Shown piece after piece: positions 37,701-49,139 of a DNA stretch of 64,000 nucleotides. The notes below the pieces were generated by a model, which saw only the letters and a program-made list of their open reading frames with translations, was not told the DNA's origin and searched no databases. The number at the start of each line of letters is the position of its first letter. Within the stretch, counting starts at the first letter, position 1. The position numbers and the translations under genes were made by a program. Origin of the DNA: Podarcis raffonei (Eukaryota; Chordata; Lepidosauria; Squamata; Lacertidae); NCBI RefSeq assembly GCF_027172205.1, contig NC_070603.1, positions 8,420,501 to 8,484,500 on the forward strand, read 5' to 3'.

Positions 37701-40700
37701 TAACCCCACCTGAAATCTTCTTTCTATATAAGGTTGGAAGCAATCCAGCAGGTGAAATTAAAAATGTGTGTGCATGGACCATAGTAAGAAGGGAGGGAAC
37801 TAGACTTCTCCTCTTGGTGTTGAACCCTCCTAGAGCGTTCTGTGTTATCTAATAAGTTTTCCTCCTGCTTCTGTCCTAGATCGAAGGCAAAGCCAAGTAT
37901 GGCCCAATGTGGAAGGCCAGCTTTGGACCCATCCTGACGGTCCACGTTGCAGATCCCAGCCTGATTGAGCAGGTGTTACGGCAAGAGGGCAAGCACCCCA
38001 TTCGCTCTGCCATCTCCTCCTGGAAGGATTATCGGGAGTGTCGAGGCCATGCGTATGGGCTCCTTACTGCGTAAGTGTTAATTCTTCTCTCTCTCTACAC
38101 ATGGGGCTGAAGAGGACAGATGTTGCATTTGCACGCTGGTGTGGGGCTTGTGAAGCCCATTCAGCATCTCTCTCTAGTCTTGTCTGGAATACTTTCAAGA
38201 TGATCTTCGTTACATGGAGCCATGTGACGTGGAGGCCATTTTGGGAGCGACCCTGAGACCCTACCGTTTTCCATGGGCTGCTGGATAGAATTGAGAGCCT
38301 GGGAAACAGTGTGGGATCCGACATGGTTTTTAGTTCCTGTGACATGAACATTTATGAAAGTTCCTACAGTAGGCAGTTACATAATCTACCACCTACACGC
38401 GGTGTGTAAGGAGCTTGTCTTAAAGGAGTTGCATGTAAGGTCCATTTCCTGCTCTCCCTGTCCTATACGGTATTTGGCACTCTTCCCTGATGAATGAAGT
38501 AGCAACCACTTGACTCTTACACAACAGGGGAGGGGAAACCTGTGAAAATACAGCTCTGATCTCCCCCAGCCAACGTAGTCAGGCGTGATGGGAGAGCTGG
38601 TCTAGCAACATCTAGAGAGCCACAGCTTTTACAGGGCGGACAACCTACAGCAGAGACCTCTGGCAATCCTAAACCAGAGAATTAAGGCCTTGGTGTGCAG
38701 GTCTACAGGATTGCTGGGTCTCCTGTGAGACATTGGCTGGAGCTGAGGAAGTAGATAGAACCCAATGACACTTGCCAGGAGAGGGCACCTGTGTCCCCTG
38801 GAGTCCTTGAGAAGGATGCTAAAGCCCTGACATTTCAGCTCAAGGGATTAAGACCTGCAACTCTAGCTTGACTTGTCTTGCTTAGTGCTACCTTGTGGAC
38901 GGCTCCGTATCTGAGGTAAAGATTGGTCAGGGCAGGCCTGGATATGTTCTCGCATGCACCAGAGTGACATTCCCCCATGCTCTAGACAGGTGGCAGGCTT
39001 GCTACGTGTCCACCACTGCGGTCCACTTGTCTGCCACTGTGGTAAGAGTTTGGGCCGAGGAGTTGGACAGCTGGACAAATGGGCCAGAGCTCCTGGTGCT
39101 TCATCATCACCATAAAGCTGGGATGGGGGGAAGAGTCCCTCTTCAAAGTACCACTTTCCAAGGAAAGAGCTGCAATGTTTGCAAGCTGCTCCCTGAGCAA
39201 CAATCCCTGGCCTGACTCTTATCAGCAGTTTCACAGAAGCTCTCTCCATTATTGCTTTGCTAGGGTTTTGTACTGCTCCTTCGGGAGCTTTTAACTCCAG
39301 GTTCTGAGCTTGCCTTTCCTACTGTAGAGCACCGGTGTGGTAAACAGATAAAAGGGGGTCCCCCTTCCCCACCTTCCATCCGTTTTTTGCAACCCTGCTC
39401 GCTGCGGTTTCCTGTTCCTCGCTCTCGCGGTTTTTTTATTTCCCGGAAATGTGTCAGGCAGGAACTGCAGGATCCTTCCGGGGCTTGCACAAAAGTGCCA
39501 GCTGGGAGTGAGAAATAGCTAGAGCAATTCTATGACTCAGGGCTCCCCTTGGTGGGCGTTTTCTCATCAGCTGGGCTGCTGCTTCTGCAGTTTAGACACA
39601 GGATGTGAGTAATGAGGAGAAGCGGAAGAACAAAGCCACTGGCAGTTTTTCTCTTTCGAAGCACCGCTCATCAATTTCAGCGGGACTTTTATCCTTCCCT
39701 TGTGCAGGGAACATGCTTAGATTCCCAACGCTGAGGACTTGGGGTCCCTTGTTTTGAGGTTTTTGTGGCTGCCCCGTGCACGGGGTTTGGACATGTCTCC
39801 TGCCCAGGGAGCTAACGGTGGCCTCTCTCTTCCATGCAGGGAAGGCGAGGAGTGGCAGAAAACTCGCAGCCTCCTTGGGAAGCATATGCTGAAGCCCAAA
39901 GAAGTGGAGTCCTACACTGGCACTCTGAACGATGTGGTCAGTGATCTGATCCGACGGCTGGAGCACCAGCGGAGTTTCCACGATCAGCACGTGGTCAAGA
40001 ATGTGGCTGACGAATTTTACAAGTTTGGATTGGAAGGTATGTGTTTTGTTTACCGCATTTGTGTGTGTCACCCTAGTAAACCGCGTAGCCCAGAGTTATA
40101 TCGGTTGACATTTAAGCATCGGGGGAAGCCGGGATTAATCTTTTGTTCTTGTTGCAACAGCTAAGGTGGTCATTTTGAGCAGGTTCTGGACTGGATTTGT
40201 TTGGGAATGTTTTTTTGTTTTAGGACAGGGTGATAATTCAGTGAGATTATGTCAGGAACACCTTTCTCCCCTGCCCGTTTCCTGCAGCGCCTCATTCAAC
40301 TCTGCTCCTGCAAAGCTGCATTTGCCACTTCACAAAACCTCAGAAACTCTCCTGGTGTCCCTACTTCCAAAATCCTTCCGTACCATAAGCCAGAACAATG
40401 TGTTCTGCAGGAACTGGCACTGAGTGCAGAATCCTCCGGCATCCTTTTAAAGAAAAATCTCAGCTTTCATTTTTGTTTCTTAAATGACAACGAATTCTAA
40501 GTTTTTAGCCCTTGTGGCTGTAAAGATGGACCTGAAAACAGAAGCCAAAGTGCGAAGTTTTGTGAAGGAGGATTTACTAGAGCCAGGAGCTGGGATTATC
40601 GTGCTTTACATAGTTAATTGATCTTTCTCCTATCTAGTGGAAACAGTTATGAAAGGTGTAACTGAATTGGCTTAGTTTGCATGAATTGCAAAATCCAGAT

Positions 40701-43700
40701 CTTGCAATAGAATTCTGAGAATTTTTTGGGTTGACCAGGGAGCTGCTCCACCAACACATTCACAATATTTAACTGTTCTTATATGGATATATTAAAAGAG
40801 TTCTCCCCCACCCCCACACACCTGTCATTCACCATGGATGTGCCAAACAGGTATTGTGAAAGATCCATATCTTGGTCTGACTCAAGTTGTTGAAGAGCTG
40901 GGGAAATCTGTGGCCCCCATAGATGTTGGATTCAAACTCCCATCAGCCCCAACCAGCAGGACCAATGGTTAGCGATGATAGGAGCTGGAGTCCGACAACG
41001 TGCAGTGTGGCCACATGTTCCCCATCCGTATTGCATCAGGTGTTTATTAGAGTCCCCCTGAAAGTCACATCCACATAGTTGGGCAAAGCAGCAAAAGGGG
41101 CCAGGCCCAGATAGCTTCTCCTCTCGTGGCTTAATCCATTTAATTGCTTTTGTTCTAGGCATCTCTTCCGTCCTCTTTGAGTCCCGCATTGGTTGCCTGG
41201 AGCCCAAAGTCCCCCAGGAAACGGAGAACTTCATTAGCTCCATCAACACCATGTTCATCATGACCCTGCTGACGATGGCAATGCCCAAGGTCTTACATCG
41301 CATCTTTCCCAAGCCATGGCAGAAGTTCTGTGAATCCTGGGACTATATGTTTGAATTTGGTGAGTGTTGCCACCAGAGCTTGTCAGAACCTTGAAGAGGA
41401 GCTAAATGGCCTGTTGCTGTAGCACCAATCAGAATCTTTGTGGCTCACTAAGCAAGCTTGGCACAAATCGTTGCATTTCATTCTCACTACACCTGTGTGT
41501 GTGTGATGGGGTTATTTCCCTCTCCTGCAAGAAGTTGCACAGTTTTTGTTGTGCTTGGAGACTACAGGTTAAATGTATGTGCTGCTTGATTCCATATGGC
41601 TCTGAAAGGTGGTTTAAAACTGATGCAACCACCGTTCCAATTCTGGAAAGAAAGAAAGAAAAGTTTAATCAATGTAGGTTTTAATAGCAGGACCAAGAAA
41701 GCCGCCTGCAACACTTACCAATAATTATATGGCAGAGAAGACCTTCGTAAAAGGAATATTTTTATAGGGTTTTCTAGATATTGATAGGATCCAGCTTTAA
41801 TAAGAACCTTTTTCCAGAAATGCATTAGTACTGATGCCACTGGCAAAAACAAACCACTAGATTCACCTCTGGGGGCCAACCCACAACTGTTAAAGTGCTT
41901 TAAACATGTGATGGGGATGTGACCCATGCATAACCAGCCATTTAGCCTCCTTGCAGCTAGATCATGCAGCAGCTCTCCTGTCTAGATAGCAATGCCATGA
42001 GAATTCAAAGAAAGGGCAGCCTAGAAGCCCCTGAAATAACTGTTTGAGCTGTCTTCCTGCAAGAAGCAATTGGCCCAGGCTGACATGTCTGCGACGGGTG
42101 ACTGGATGCATTGCTTGGCGGCTCTCCCTCGAGAGCAAGGGCTAATCTTGTGCCAATTCCTTTCCAGCCAAAGGACACATTGACAAGCGGATGGCTGAAG
42201 TTTCGGAGAAAATCTCAAGGGGGGAGAAGGTGGAAGGAAAATACCTGACTTACTACCTGGCACAGGAGAAGCTGTCCATGAAATCCATCTATGGGAACGT
42301 GACTGAGCTTCTGCTAGCTGGCGTGGACACGGTAAGCCTTTTGGAAAATGCTGGGGGGGAGCGCTTCTTACAGGAGCAGGCTCCCCCCCCTTACACAATT
42401 GGGCACTAAGTGAAATAGGTCTCTGAGATGGAAAAATAACAGAAGGCCCTGGTAGTGGCTGGCTGGCATGCTGTGCTTTCCTGTGAGACAGACAGTGGCT
42501 TCTGAGAACCCATTCTGGTTATCAGTGCCACGCCATGGAATCCTATATAATGACCCCTAGTTTGAGGATTTTCTTTGCCCTTTGTGCCTCTATTTCACTT
42601 CTATCTCCTCTTGCAGGAGGGCAATTTTACAGCTATTAAGTGGCGCTTAATTTGAGCCCGGAACTTATTTTCTGTGCCAAGGCCTAGCCCTAGAATATGA
42701 AGTAGCTGGGTTTTTGTTTTTGTTTTAAAAGAGCACCTCTGTGCACATACAAAGTAATTTCCTGGTTCTGGGGCATGGGACGCTGCACACACCTCTTTCT
42801 CTCTCTTGGAATGAAGGCTAGAAACACTCCCTTTCTCTTAATTGGTAATAACTGCAGCGTAATATCTTGGCTGTTCTGTGCAATGTGATTGGCAGAACAA
42901 GAACCCTATATCCCCTAACTTTTGAGTAGGCACGTATAGGATTGCCCTGCTAATATTTACTCTTCTGCCACGCAAAGGAGGAATAACTGTGCTGCAGAAA
43001 TCCCATTCTGACTGCGGTCCTACTCCTAATAGCCTAATGATGAACCCTGCCCTGGTCTCTATCCCTGCAGATCTCAAGCACTTTGTCCTGGAGCCTGTAT
43101 GAGTTGTCCCGTCACCCGGAGGTGCAAACAGACCTCCACAAAGAAATTGCAGCAGTGATGAAGGGCAGTGCCATCCCAACGGCAGCTGATGTAGCCCAGA
43201 TGCCCTTGCTGAAGGCGGTGGTGAAGGAGGCACTGAGGTGAGCCCCATTTTTGGGAATAGATGGGAGAGTACATGGGGAGGTTGCTAGCTGAGGTTGCTG
43301 GGGGAAGCATAAGATGTGACCAGGTCTGCCATTGCCTAGAAGACCACTATGCTGCAGTGAGGGCTGGTCCATTAGGGGGAATGGGGCACTGTCCCACCAA
43401 CCTTATCCTGAGATTCCTGCATTGCACGGGGTTGGACTAGATGACCCCTGGGGTCCCTTCCAACTCTATTATTCTGTGACATTGGCCATGCTGGCTGGAA
43501 CTATTGGAAGCTCTATTCCCAACATCTGCAGAGCACCAGGTTGGGAAAAGTCAGTCTAATCCTTTAAAAGTTGCATTGAAGCTGACATTCAGGTGACGAC
43601 CAAGGATGGAGCCTTAGGCAGCTGTATAGGAAAAGGAGGCAGATTCCCTGTGATTTGGCCACTAGCATTCATCCTGATGATCCTTAAAGCCAGGAAGATT

Positions 43701-45873
43701 TAAACTTATCTGCTGCACTTTTCAAACTCTGTGCACATAAGTATTGTTACTGTTGTTAGCCGCTCTGAGCTCGGCTTCGGCTGGGGAGGGCGGGATATAA
43801 ATAAAATATTATTATTATAAGTAAGAAAATCGGGTGCTTCCTTTGGGCTGCAGCAGCATAGTCAGCCAGCTGGGAGATTTGCACACAAAGAGGAAAAGGT
43901 TAGGGAGCTGAGTAAACATTGCGACACGTTGTGGAGAATCAATTCCTTTATATTCACTTTGGCTGCTCTGTTTTCCCCTGCAGGTTGTACCCTGTGATTC
44001 CTGGCAATGCACGCGTCATCTCAGACAGGGACATCCAAGTGGGAGACTATCTGATCCCCAAAAAGGTGAGCGTGTTACAAAATTGGATGCAAGGAGGGGA
44101 TGGGGACGGATGATAGCCATCGTTCTCTGGGTGGAGCTAAAGAGAAGCAGTAGGTTTAAGAAGGCAGCATCCATTCTGGGATATGCATGGCTCCTAAAGG
44201 GCCGTAGCTCAGTACTTGCTTTGTATGCAGAAGGTCACAGGTTCAATGCCCCAGCAGCTCCAAGAACGGCCAGCCAAGACTTGTGTCTGAAATCCTGGAT
44301 AGCCACTGCTAGTAGATGTAGACAATGCTGAGCTGAATGGACCAGCACCATGACTTGGTAGAAGGCATGTTCCTTTGCTCATATAGGAAGCAAGCCTGGG
44401 AAGTGTAGCTTGGCTTCCTTGCTTGAGTCCTCTGGAGCATTCTGGCTCTGCAGTTCCTCTGCTTCTGGCACACTGTGGTCCTCAGCTGCATAGGTTGGTG
44501 GTGAGCAGATGGCCCTGGCAAGAGGGATTGCCTTGTCTTCTGCTTTATCCTACACAATGCTCCTCTGGCCTATGATGTGCAACTGCTCCTTTAGGTCAGC
44601 AATGCTGCAGGCAGAGAACTGCTGCAAATCTGGAGTAGGGAATCCCAACACCTACAATATCTGGCCAAGAAAACACATGTGTGGATCAGGGGGTCATTGC
44701 TAGGAAGTGTTGGACGTGCACTCAATCTGTGCAGGGTTCTGAAGAAGTCTTAAAAGCAAGCCTGGCAGGTGAACCCAAGTGAATGGAATATGCATTGTTT
44801 TTTAAAAAATGCTTCTCAGGCACATAGGTATCCTCTTGCAACATCTCAGGCACATAGGTATCCTCAGCAAACTGATGCTCCTTGCAGGAGGGAAAACTAG
44901 TGCAGGAGGAAGAGGAATAGCAGTAGAGATGCAGGCAGAATGAGGTTAAGGCTGCAGCGCAAAAGCTTTGCTCTCTAAATGAGAAAGGGAGGAAGCCGTT
45001 GAAGGAGGACTGGGATGAAGCTAGGAAGGCATGCTTCTTAGGCCACGTGCACCCTGAACTTCGGGTCCCTCGGCTGTTTTCCTCATGATGTTCCCTTTCC
45101 CTGCTCTTTCAGACCTTGATCACCCTCTGCCATTATGCTACGTCACGTGACGCAAAGTACTTCTCCAATCCCAACTCATTCCAGCCGGAGCGATGGCTGC
45201 GAAAGGACGATGCTCACCACCCGTACGCCTCTATCCCCTTTGGCTTCGGCAAGCGCAGTTGCATTGGACGACGCATTGCAGAGCTGGAAGTGTATCTCGC
45301 CCTGTCTAGGGTGAGTGTCTGCAAGGAGAGAACCCTAGATCAATACTGATGGAGAAAATGTGAATGACCCTAAGGGGCTGTTTTCATCTTATGGAACTGG
45401 ACACAGTGGGCGGGTTTATCCCCAAAGCCCTGTTCTTGGAGGGACAAGAGGTTGCATTCACCTTCTGCCAGCTTTTACACCACCATCCCTCTTGCTGATC
45501 CTGGTCCTTCTTAAAGGGACCAGCACAGTCAGGTAGAAGTTTGGCAGGAGCCAAATCTAGTGGGCCTAGATTTGCAAGATTTCCTGAATCCCAGTGGAAA
45601 GTGAATGCATTCAGATCTTGTTTCGCTTGCTCTCCTCTGAGCAAGCTCCTTGATCATCTCCTTTGGCCTTTTTCCAAGATGACATCTTTGTTTTATGCCT
45701 TGTTGTTCCTTGCTCAGTAACTGCCCTGCTAACAAGCCATCGCTCCTCTTGTCTTGCAGATCCTGATGCATTTTGAAGTGAAGCCAGAACAAGAAGGCCA
45801 CATCGTGAGACCCATGACACGCACTCTGCTGGTTCCAGAGAAGGAAATCAATCTGCAGTTTCTGAGCCGCTAA
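34533..45873 (+). CDS. CYP27B1: CYP27B1, 25-hydroxyvitamin D3 1-alpha-hydroxylase (nine coding exons)
   Basis: Coding exons are 34533-34736, 37880-38070, 39840-40036, 41159-41359, 42168-42331, 43071-43237, 43984-44065, 45113-45310 and 45760-45873. They total 1,518 bases and 505 residues; human has 508 residues and the same exon number. This mitochondrial P450 hydroxylates 25-hydroxyvitamin D3 at carbon 1 with electrons from adrenodoxin. Visible features are a basic N-terminal presequence (1-40), the MPGPS hinge (43-47), the I-helix AGVDT (315-319), the K-helix ExxR (372-375), FQPERW (425-430) and the heme loop FGFGKRSC with Cys452 as ligand. CYP27B1 rather than CYP27A1 or CYP24A1 is chosen from overall similarity ([29 protein letters not shown]) and the METTL1 neighbour. 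No disabling change was seen. Confidence 0.96.
35475..35612. mobile_element. hAT-type palindromic MITE
   Basis: The ends CAGGGATGGGGAACCTGC and GATTCCCCACCCCTG are inverted, with the inner pair 'ccctccagatgtttctgga' and 'gatgggagttgtagtccgata'. It lies in CYP27B1 intron 1. Confidence 0.8.
36456..36594 (-). mobile_element. Short LINE tail insertion
   Basis: An AT-rich insert is flanked by the 11-base duplication TCCAATGTAGT (36445-36455 and 36595-36605). It splits one copy of the short TGGGACTTACT repeat in CYP27B1 intron 1. The composition suggests a minus-orientation L1-like 3' end. Confidence 0.65.
37410..37530 (-). repeat. Decayed LINE/SINE tail
   Basis: TTAATTAATTAATTCCATTT followed by 'ctgtaccacccttcacctgaagatctcagg' resembles the complement of an L2-type 3' end. 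Boundaries are uncertain. Confidence 0.4.
37880..38070 (+). CDS. CYP27B1: CYP27B1 coding exon 2
   Basis: Encodes residues 69-131 and two bases of Ala132: [33 protein letters not shown] and HAYGLLT. The acceptor is CCTAG and the donor GTAAGT. Confidence 0.95.
39840..40036 (+). CDS. CYP27B1: CYP27B1 coding exon 3
   Basis: Encodes residues 132-197 and one base of Gly198: [20 protein letters not shown] (C-helix WxxxR), [16 protein letters not shown] and EFYKFGLE. The donor is GTATGT. Confidence 0.95.
40895..41030. mobile_element. Degenerate hAT-type palindromic MITE
   Basis: 'ctggggaaatctgtggccccc' and 'gtggccacatgttccccatcc' are inverted ends; the middle holds 'aaactcccatcagcccc' and 'gataggagctggagtccgac'. 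It lies in CYP27B1 intron 3, about 130 bases before exon 4. Confidence 0.7.
41159..41359 (+). CDS. CYP27B1: CYP27B1 coding exon 4
   Basis: Encodes residues 198-264 and one base of Ala265: [20 protein letters not shown], then [12 protein letters not shown] and WDYMFEF. The acceptor is TTCTAG and the donor GTGAGT. Confidence 0.95.
42168..42331 (+). CDS. CYP27B1: CYP27B1 coding exon 5
   Basis: Encodes residues 265-319: [26 protein letters not shown], then [13 protein letters not shown] with the oxygen-activating I-helix motif. The donor is GTAAGC. Confidence 0.96.
43071..43237 (+). CDS. CYP27B1: CYP27B1 coding exon 6
   Basis: Encodes residues 320-374 and two bases of Arg375: [20 protein letters not shown], then [13 protein letters not shown] with the ExxR motif split by the intron. 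The donor is GTGAGC. Confidence 0.96.
43395..43485 (+). mobile_element. CR1 LINE 3' end fragment
   Basis: GGGGTTGGACTAGATGACCC followed by 'ctggggtcccttccaactctattattctgtga' is the CR1 3' terminus in sense. It lies in CYP27B1 intron 6. Confidence 0.85.
43750..43822 (+). mobile_element. L2-like LINE 3' tail
   Basis: 'gttagccgctctgagctcgg' followed by 'ctggggagggcgggatataaataaaa' and TTATTATTAT matches the ends at 27500 and 63690. Very short and 5' truncated. Confidence 0.75.
43984..44065 (+). CDS. CYP27B1: CYP27B1 coding exon 7
   Basis: Encodes residues 375-402: [20 protein letters not shown] and DYLIPKK. The acceptor is CCTGCAG and the donor GTGAGC. Confidence 0.95.
44199..44402 (+). mobile_element. 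tRNA-Ala-like SINE
   Basis: The head 'gggccgtagctcagtacttgc', then 'tttgtatgcagaaggtcacaggttcaatgcccc', resembles tRNA-Ala with A and B boxes. The body 'gtagacaatgctgagctgaatggacca' is shared with a decayed copy at 56775-56965. It lies in CYP27B1 intron 7. Confidence 0.78.
44814..44865 (+). repeat. 30-bp tandem duplication
   Basis: The 22-base block TCTCAGGCACATAGGTATCC(TC) occurs at 44814-44835 and 44844-44865. It is a simple local duplication in CYP27B1 intron 7. Confidence 0.8.
45113..45310 (+). CDS. CYP27B1: CYP27B1 coding exon 8
   Basis: Encodes residues 403-468: [19 protein letters not shown], then [18 protein letters not shown], the heme-binding loop with Cys452. The donor is GTGAGT. 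Confidence 0.97.
45760..45873 (+). CDS. CYP27B1: CYP27B1 coding exon 9 and stop
   Basis: Encodes residues 469-505: [20 protein letters not shown], then [16 protein letters not shown] and TAA at 45871. The acceptor is TTGCAG. Confidence 0.96.
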   Translation: MLMHFEVKPEQEGHIVRPMTRTLLVPEKEINLQFLSR

Positions 45874-47020
45874 TCAGGATGAAGCAGATCTGTTGATGCT
45901 GAGCTTCCCATCAAAGCACACTAGACCTTGAGGCTGGGTGTGACAAAGCTAATCTTCTGGATTCTTTGGAGTCTGCTTGAAGAAGGGCTGTAGAGCAATG
46001 ACATTGACTGAGGTCAGCCAAAGGGGCCACTGGTGCTTCCTCTCTTAAGTGGCACCCTCTGCTGTGTCTTGGAGGTCCAGTTCTAGGACTTGCTAAAGAT
46101 GGTTTCTCCAGAGCCAGAGTTTCCCAGCACATTATCTAGAGTATCAATGTGCACTTAAACAGAGGGGAACTGTGGCAAGAGCAGTTTTGCTCTGAAACAT
46201 ACGTGATTTTCTCACTCAGTTTGATAGTTCCCAGAACTTTTGGGAAATCGGATGGAGAGCAAGGAGCCCAGTAACCCAGTGGCAGGTGTGACTGTACTGT
46301 ATACTAAACTGCCAATGTGATATCTGTGCAACTGTGAGTTCATGTGTGCGTGCCCAATGCTCCATGACAGCAACCTCAAGGAAGACCATCCAAAAAAGAA
46401 GCAATACGGGTGGAGTTTTTGCATCTTCTCCACCGCAACATTGTCCGTTAGGTGCCATTGGCATATGTAAATCGTCCCTATTAGATCAGTGTTGGATCAC
46501 TGTCAGAATGCAGTCACCCAGGTTATCTCTCGCTTGTATCTTGAAAGTGATATTTAGTTTCCTTCTCAGGGTGGAAAAGCTGGTTTCTAGATGCAGGGAC
46601 AGTATTTATATCCCCACCCAGGTGTGTGGAAAGACCCCAAAAGCAAGCCAAACTTCATTTCAAATTATATGTATTTTTTTTAATCACTGAAGTTGAGGCA
46701 GTTATATAGATCTTCCCTGTTTGGAGCTGTGGGAATGGAGAACAGGAATGTATTTAAGTGCCTTATTATTTATTATTAATAATATTGTTATTATGCTAAT
46801 CTTTTGTATTTTAAATATAATCATTTATATTTAATACCCTTTCCCTACATATTTATATTTTTATAACCTATAAATTATGTGTACAAATGTTCTGTATTTT
46901 AAAAACAGCTGCATCAGAACAGTTCCTGTAACCAAAGCTGTCTACCTTAAAGGCTGTTTCTTTGGTGCTATGTTTAAATGTTATTTATTATCTTTGGATA
47001 ATAAACATGAACTGGTTTTT
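45874..47020 (+). terminator. CYP27B1: CYP27B1 AU-rich 3' UTR and poly(A) signal
   Basis: The canonical AATAAA is at 47000-47005, about 1.13 kb after the stop. The last 250 bases are very AU-rich, with at least six ATTTA pentamers (about 46751, 46770, 46822, 46828, 46851, 46983). AU-rich elements often shorten mRNA life, which would suit an enzyme under tight hormonal control; this is inference. Confidence 0.75.
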
Positions 47021-47086
47021 TTAAAAATCTGACTTGCTTATCTGTGACTTTGAGCTGAAACGCCAAACTGTGGAACAGAGAGATTG

Positions 47087-47327
47087 TGATTGATTGATTG
47101 ATTGATTGATTGATTGCACTTTTGATCCCACCTTTCTTCCACGGCGCTCAAGGTGGCATACATCGTTCTCCTCCTCTATTGTAACTTCATAACATCCCTG
47201 TAAGGTCGGGTAGGCTGAGAGTGAGTTACTGGCCCACAATCACCCAGTGACCTTCATGGCTGAGTAGGGATTCGAACTCTGGTTTCCCTGGTCCTAGTTC
47301 CAACACTCGACACCACACTGGCTGTCT
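47087..47327 (-). mobile_element. MIR-like tRNA-derived SINE with (GATT)n tail
   Basis: In complement: a tRNA-like head, B box GTTCGAATCCC, MIR-type core 'tgggtgattgtgggccagt', then 'ccaccttgagcgccgtgg' and a (CAATC)-type tetranucleotide tail at 47087-47116. It lies just beyond the CYP27B1 poly(A) signal. Confidence 0.8.
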
Positions 47328-47946
47328 GGTTATGGCAGGGTGAGCATTATCTAGTCTGGAAACTTGAAATTTGCTTTCTAGCAACTTCTCCTTATGGTCT
47401 GGGCAACTGCTGTGAGTGTTGTAGGGGGTCACTGACTCCTCGCACCCAACACAGTGCAACTCCCAAGATGGCTAAACAGAAGTGGCAGACGTAATTCTTA
47501 AAGAGTTCCAACATTACAAAACAGCTCATGACTTGTTCTCTCCTACACCTTATCATTAACCAGTGTGCCAAAAAGCTTTTTCCTCCTACAGAGTTCCAAG
47601 GAGCAGCCAATCACAGAGGGAAATCCTTTCCCTCCCCCACCTGTAGTATAGTTATACCAAGTCAGTCTAGGTTAGCGCACCTGACAAACAGAGCCCATTT
47701 TTAAACCCCAAGGAAACGCACCACGGAGGGCTCGGAAGGGCTGACACCCGCATCCAGGAAACCTGGGCAGTTGCTGAAGCCCCAGTGCCCAAGCAGGACC
47801 CACAGCTGACCCCTGCCCTGAGCCACCAGGAGGCTGGCTCTGACAAACCCTTAAATCCCCCCCCGGCGCGCTGTAGCATCACTCTGGGTCAATGTGAATG
47901 GCAGATAGACCCAGCCACCCAATGGTTGCAGCATTGCTGCTCTCCG
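47328..47946. other. Intergenic, nothing recognised
   Basis: No exon of MARCHF9, the human downstream neighbour, and no nameable repeat. Confidence 0.45.
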
Positions 47947-47954
47947 TCACTGTC

Positions 47955-48989
47955 CATAGCTGTCAACTTACAGATTTGGAAATAAGGGACCAGCAGCCTC
48001 GAAAATAAGGGATCAGCAGCCAAAATAAGGGATTTTTTGGCTGCTGATCCCTTGAAATACGAAGTTAAAAGGTTGAAATACGAAGTTAAATACGAAGTTG
48101 AAATACGAAGTTAAAAGGGACCCAGTTGAAATACGAAGTTAAAAGGGACCAGATAATTTGGGAGAGCGGCGCCAGTTTTTAGCCCTTCGTTTCCAGAGGT
48201 TGCTGCTCAAGACACCAGCCGATGAAACACTGCAATTAAAGAACTACAAGCAGCGACCACTTTTCGTGCAAAACGAAGTCCAAGCTACGAAGATGCTGCT
48301 GCAGTTCTGTATCTTTTCTCTCGTGCTCCGTCTGCAGCTCTCAGTTCCATCAGGCATGGTGGGAGGAAGAGGAGGGGGGGGAATAGCGCCCGAAGTAAAC
48401 CCACAGATCAGACCATCTATGCTAGTCTACCACTAGCATAGTCTATGGGAGAAACGCTTGCGGTCCTTTCTCCGCTTTCCCCCAATATGGTTAGCCCTTG
48501 GAACACCTGCCCACGCCTCTGCCTCCTCTTTCTGAACTGCTTTCTCTATGGTTGCCCTTGCTCTCCTCTCAAGGTTCCTCAGCAATTCATAGGCTGCCCA
48601 TCTCATCCGGGTCCTTTGGTGGCGCAGCTGCAGTACGGTCTAGCGGGAGTGGCAGCGGCGGCAGGCAGAGGCGAAGCCCCAGGCAGAGATGCTCAGTTCA
48701 GCAGCCGTGAGGAGGATGGTGGCGGAAGGGCCCGAGGCTCCCGCCAGTCCCGGCAGGGAGGGGCTCCCGGGGGCCGAGGCTGGTGAGAGGAGGCCGGAGG
48801 AGGGCGGGGCGGGCAGCCAAGCAACCCAGTTGGAGCCTCCCTCCTCCCTGGCGGCAGGGAGGGAGGGAGAGGAGCTGCTTCCTTTGAAACCCGGGAAATT
48901 TAAGGGACGTCATCAATAAGGGACAGCAGCGGGACACGGCGCTGGGATAAGGGAGTTTCCCGCCAAATAAGGGACGGTTGACAGCTATG
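47955..48989. mobile_element. Non-autonomous hAT element with exon-like cargo
   Basis: The ends CATAGCTGTCAAC (47955) and GTTGACAGCTATG (ending 48989) are perfect 13-base inverted repeats, flanked by a perfect 8-base target duplication TCACTGTC (47947-47954, 48990-48997). Sub-terminal 'aaataaggga' repeats occur at both ends, and a local 'gaaatacgaagttaaa' array lies at 48053-48145. The 48590-48900 interior is a CpG-rich block with a 76-codon open frame, an internal ATG at 48716 and a GGTGAGAG donor-like site at about 48779. No transposase is seen. The cargo's origin is unknown. Confidence 0.9.
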
Positions 48990-49139
48990 TCACTGTCTCC
49001 ACATCAGACAGTGGAGCCACGCCCCCTGGATCCACCCCTCTCTGGTAAGGCAGTGCAGTGCGACAGGGGCAGGAAAAAAAGGCTTCTATAAAGGGGAAAT
49101 AGCACCATCTGAAGCAGAGTGTTAATAAGAGGCCAAGAC

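Noticed and set aside
44199-44260. Possible tRNA-Ala gene
   Set aside because: A and B boxes are tRNA-like, but the stem does not close and the SINE body with a second copy at 56775 follows.
45145-45158. CRE/E-box-like palindrome ACGTCACGTGAC in CYP27B1 exon 8
   Set aside because: It is explained by coding for Thr-Ser-Arg-Asp within the conserved ATSRD motif.
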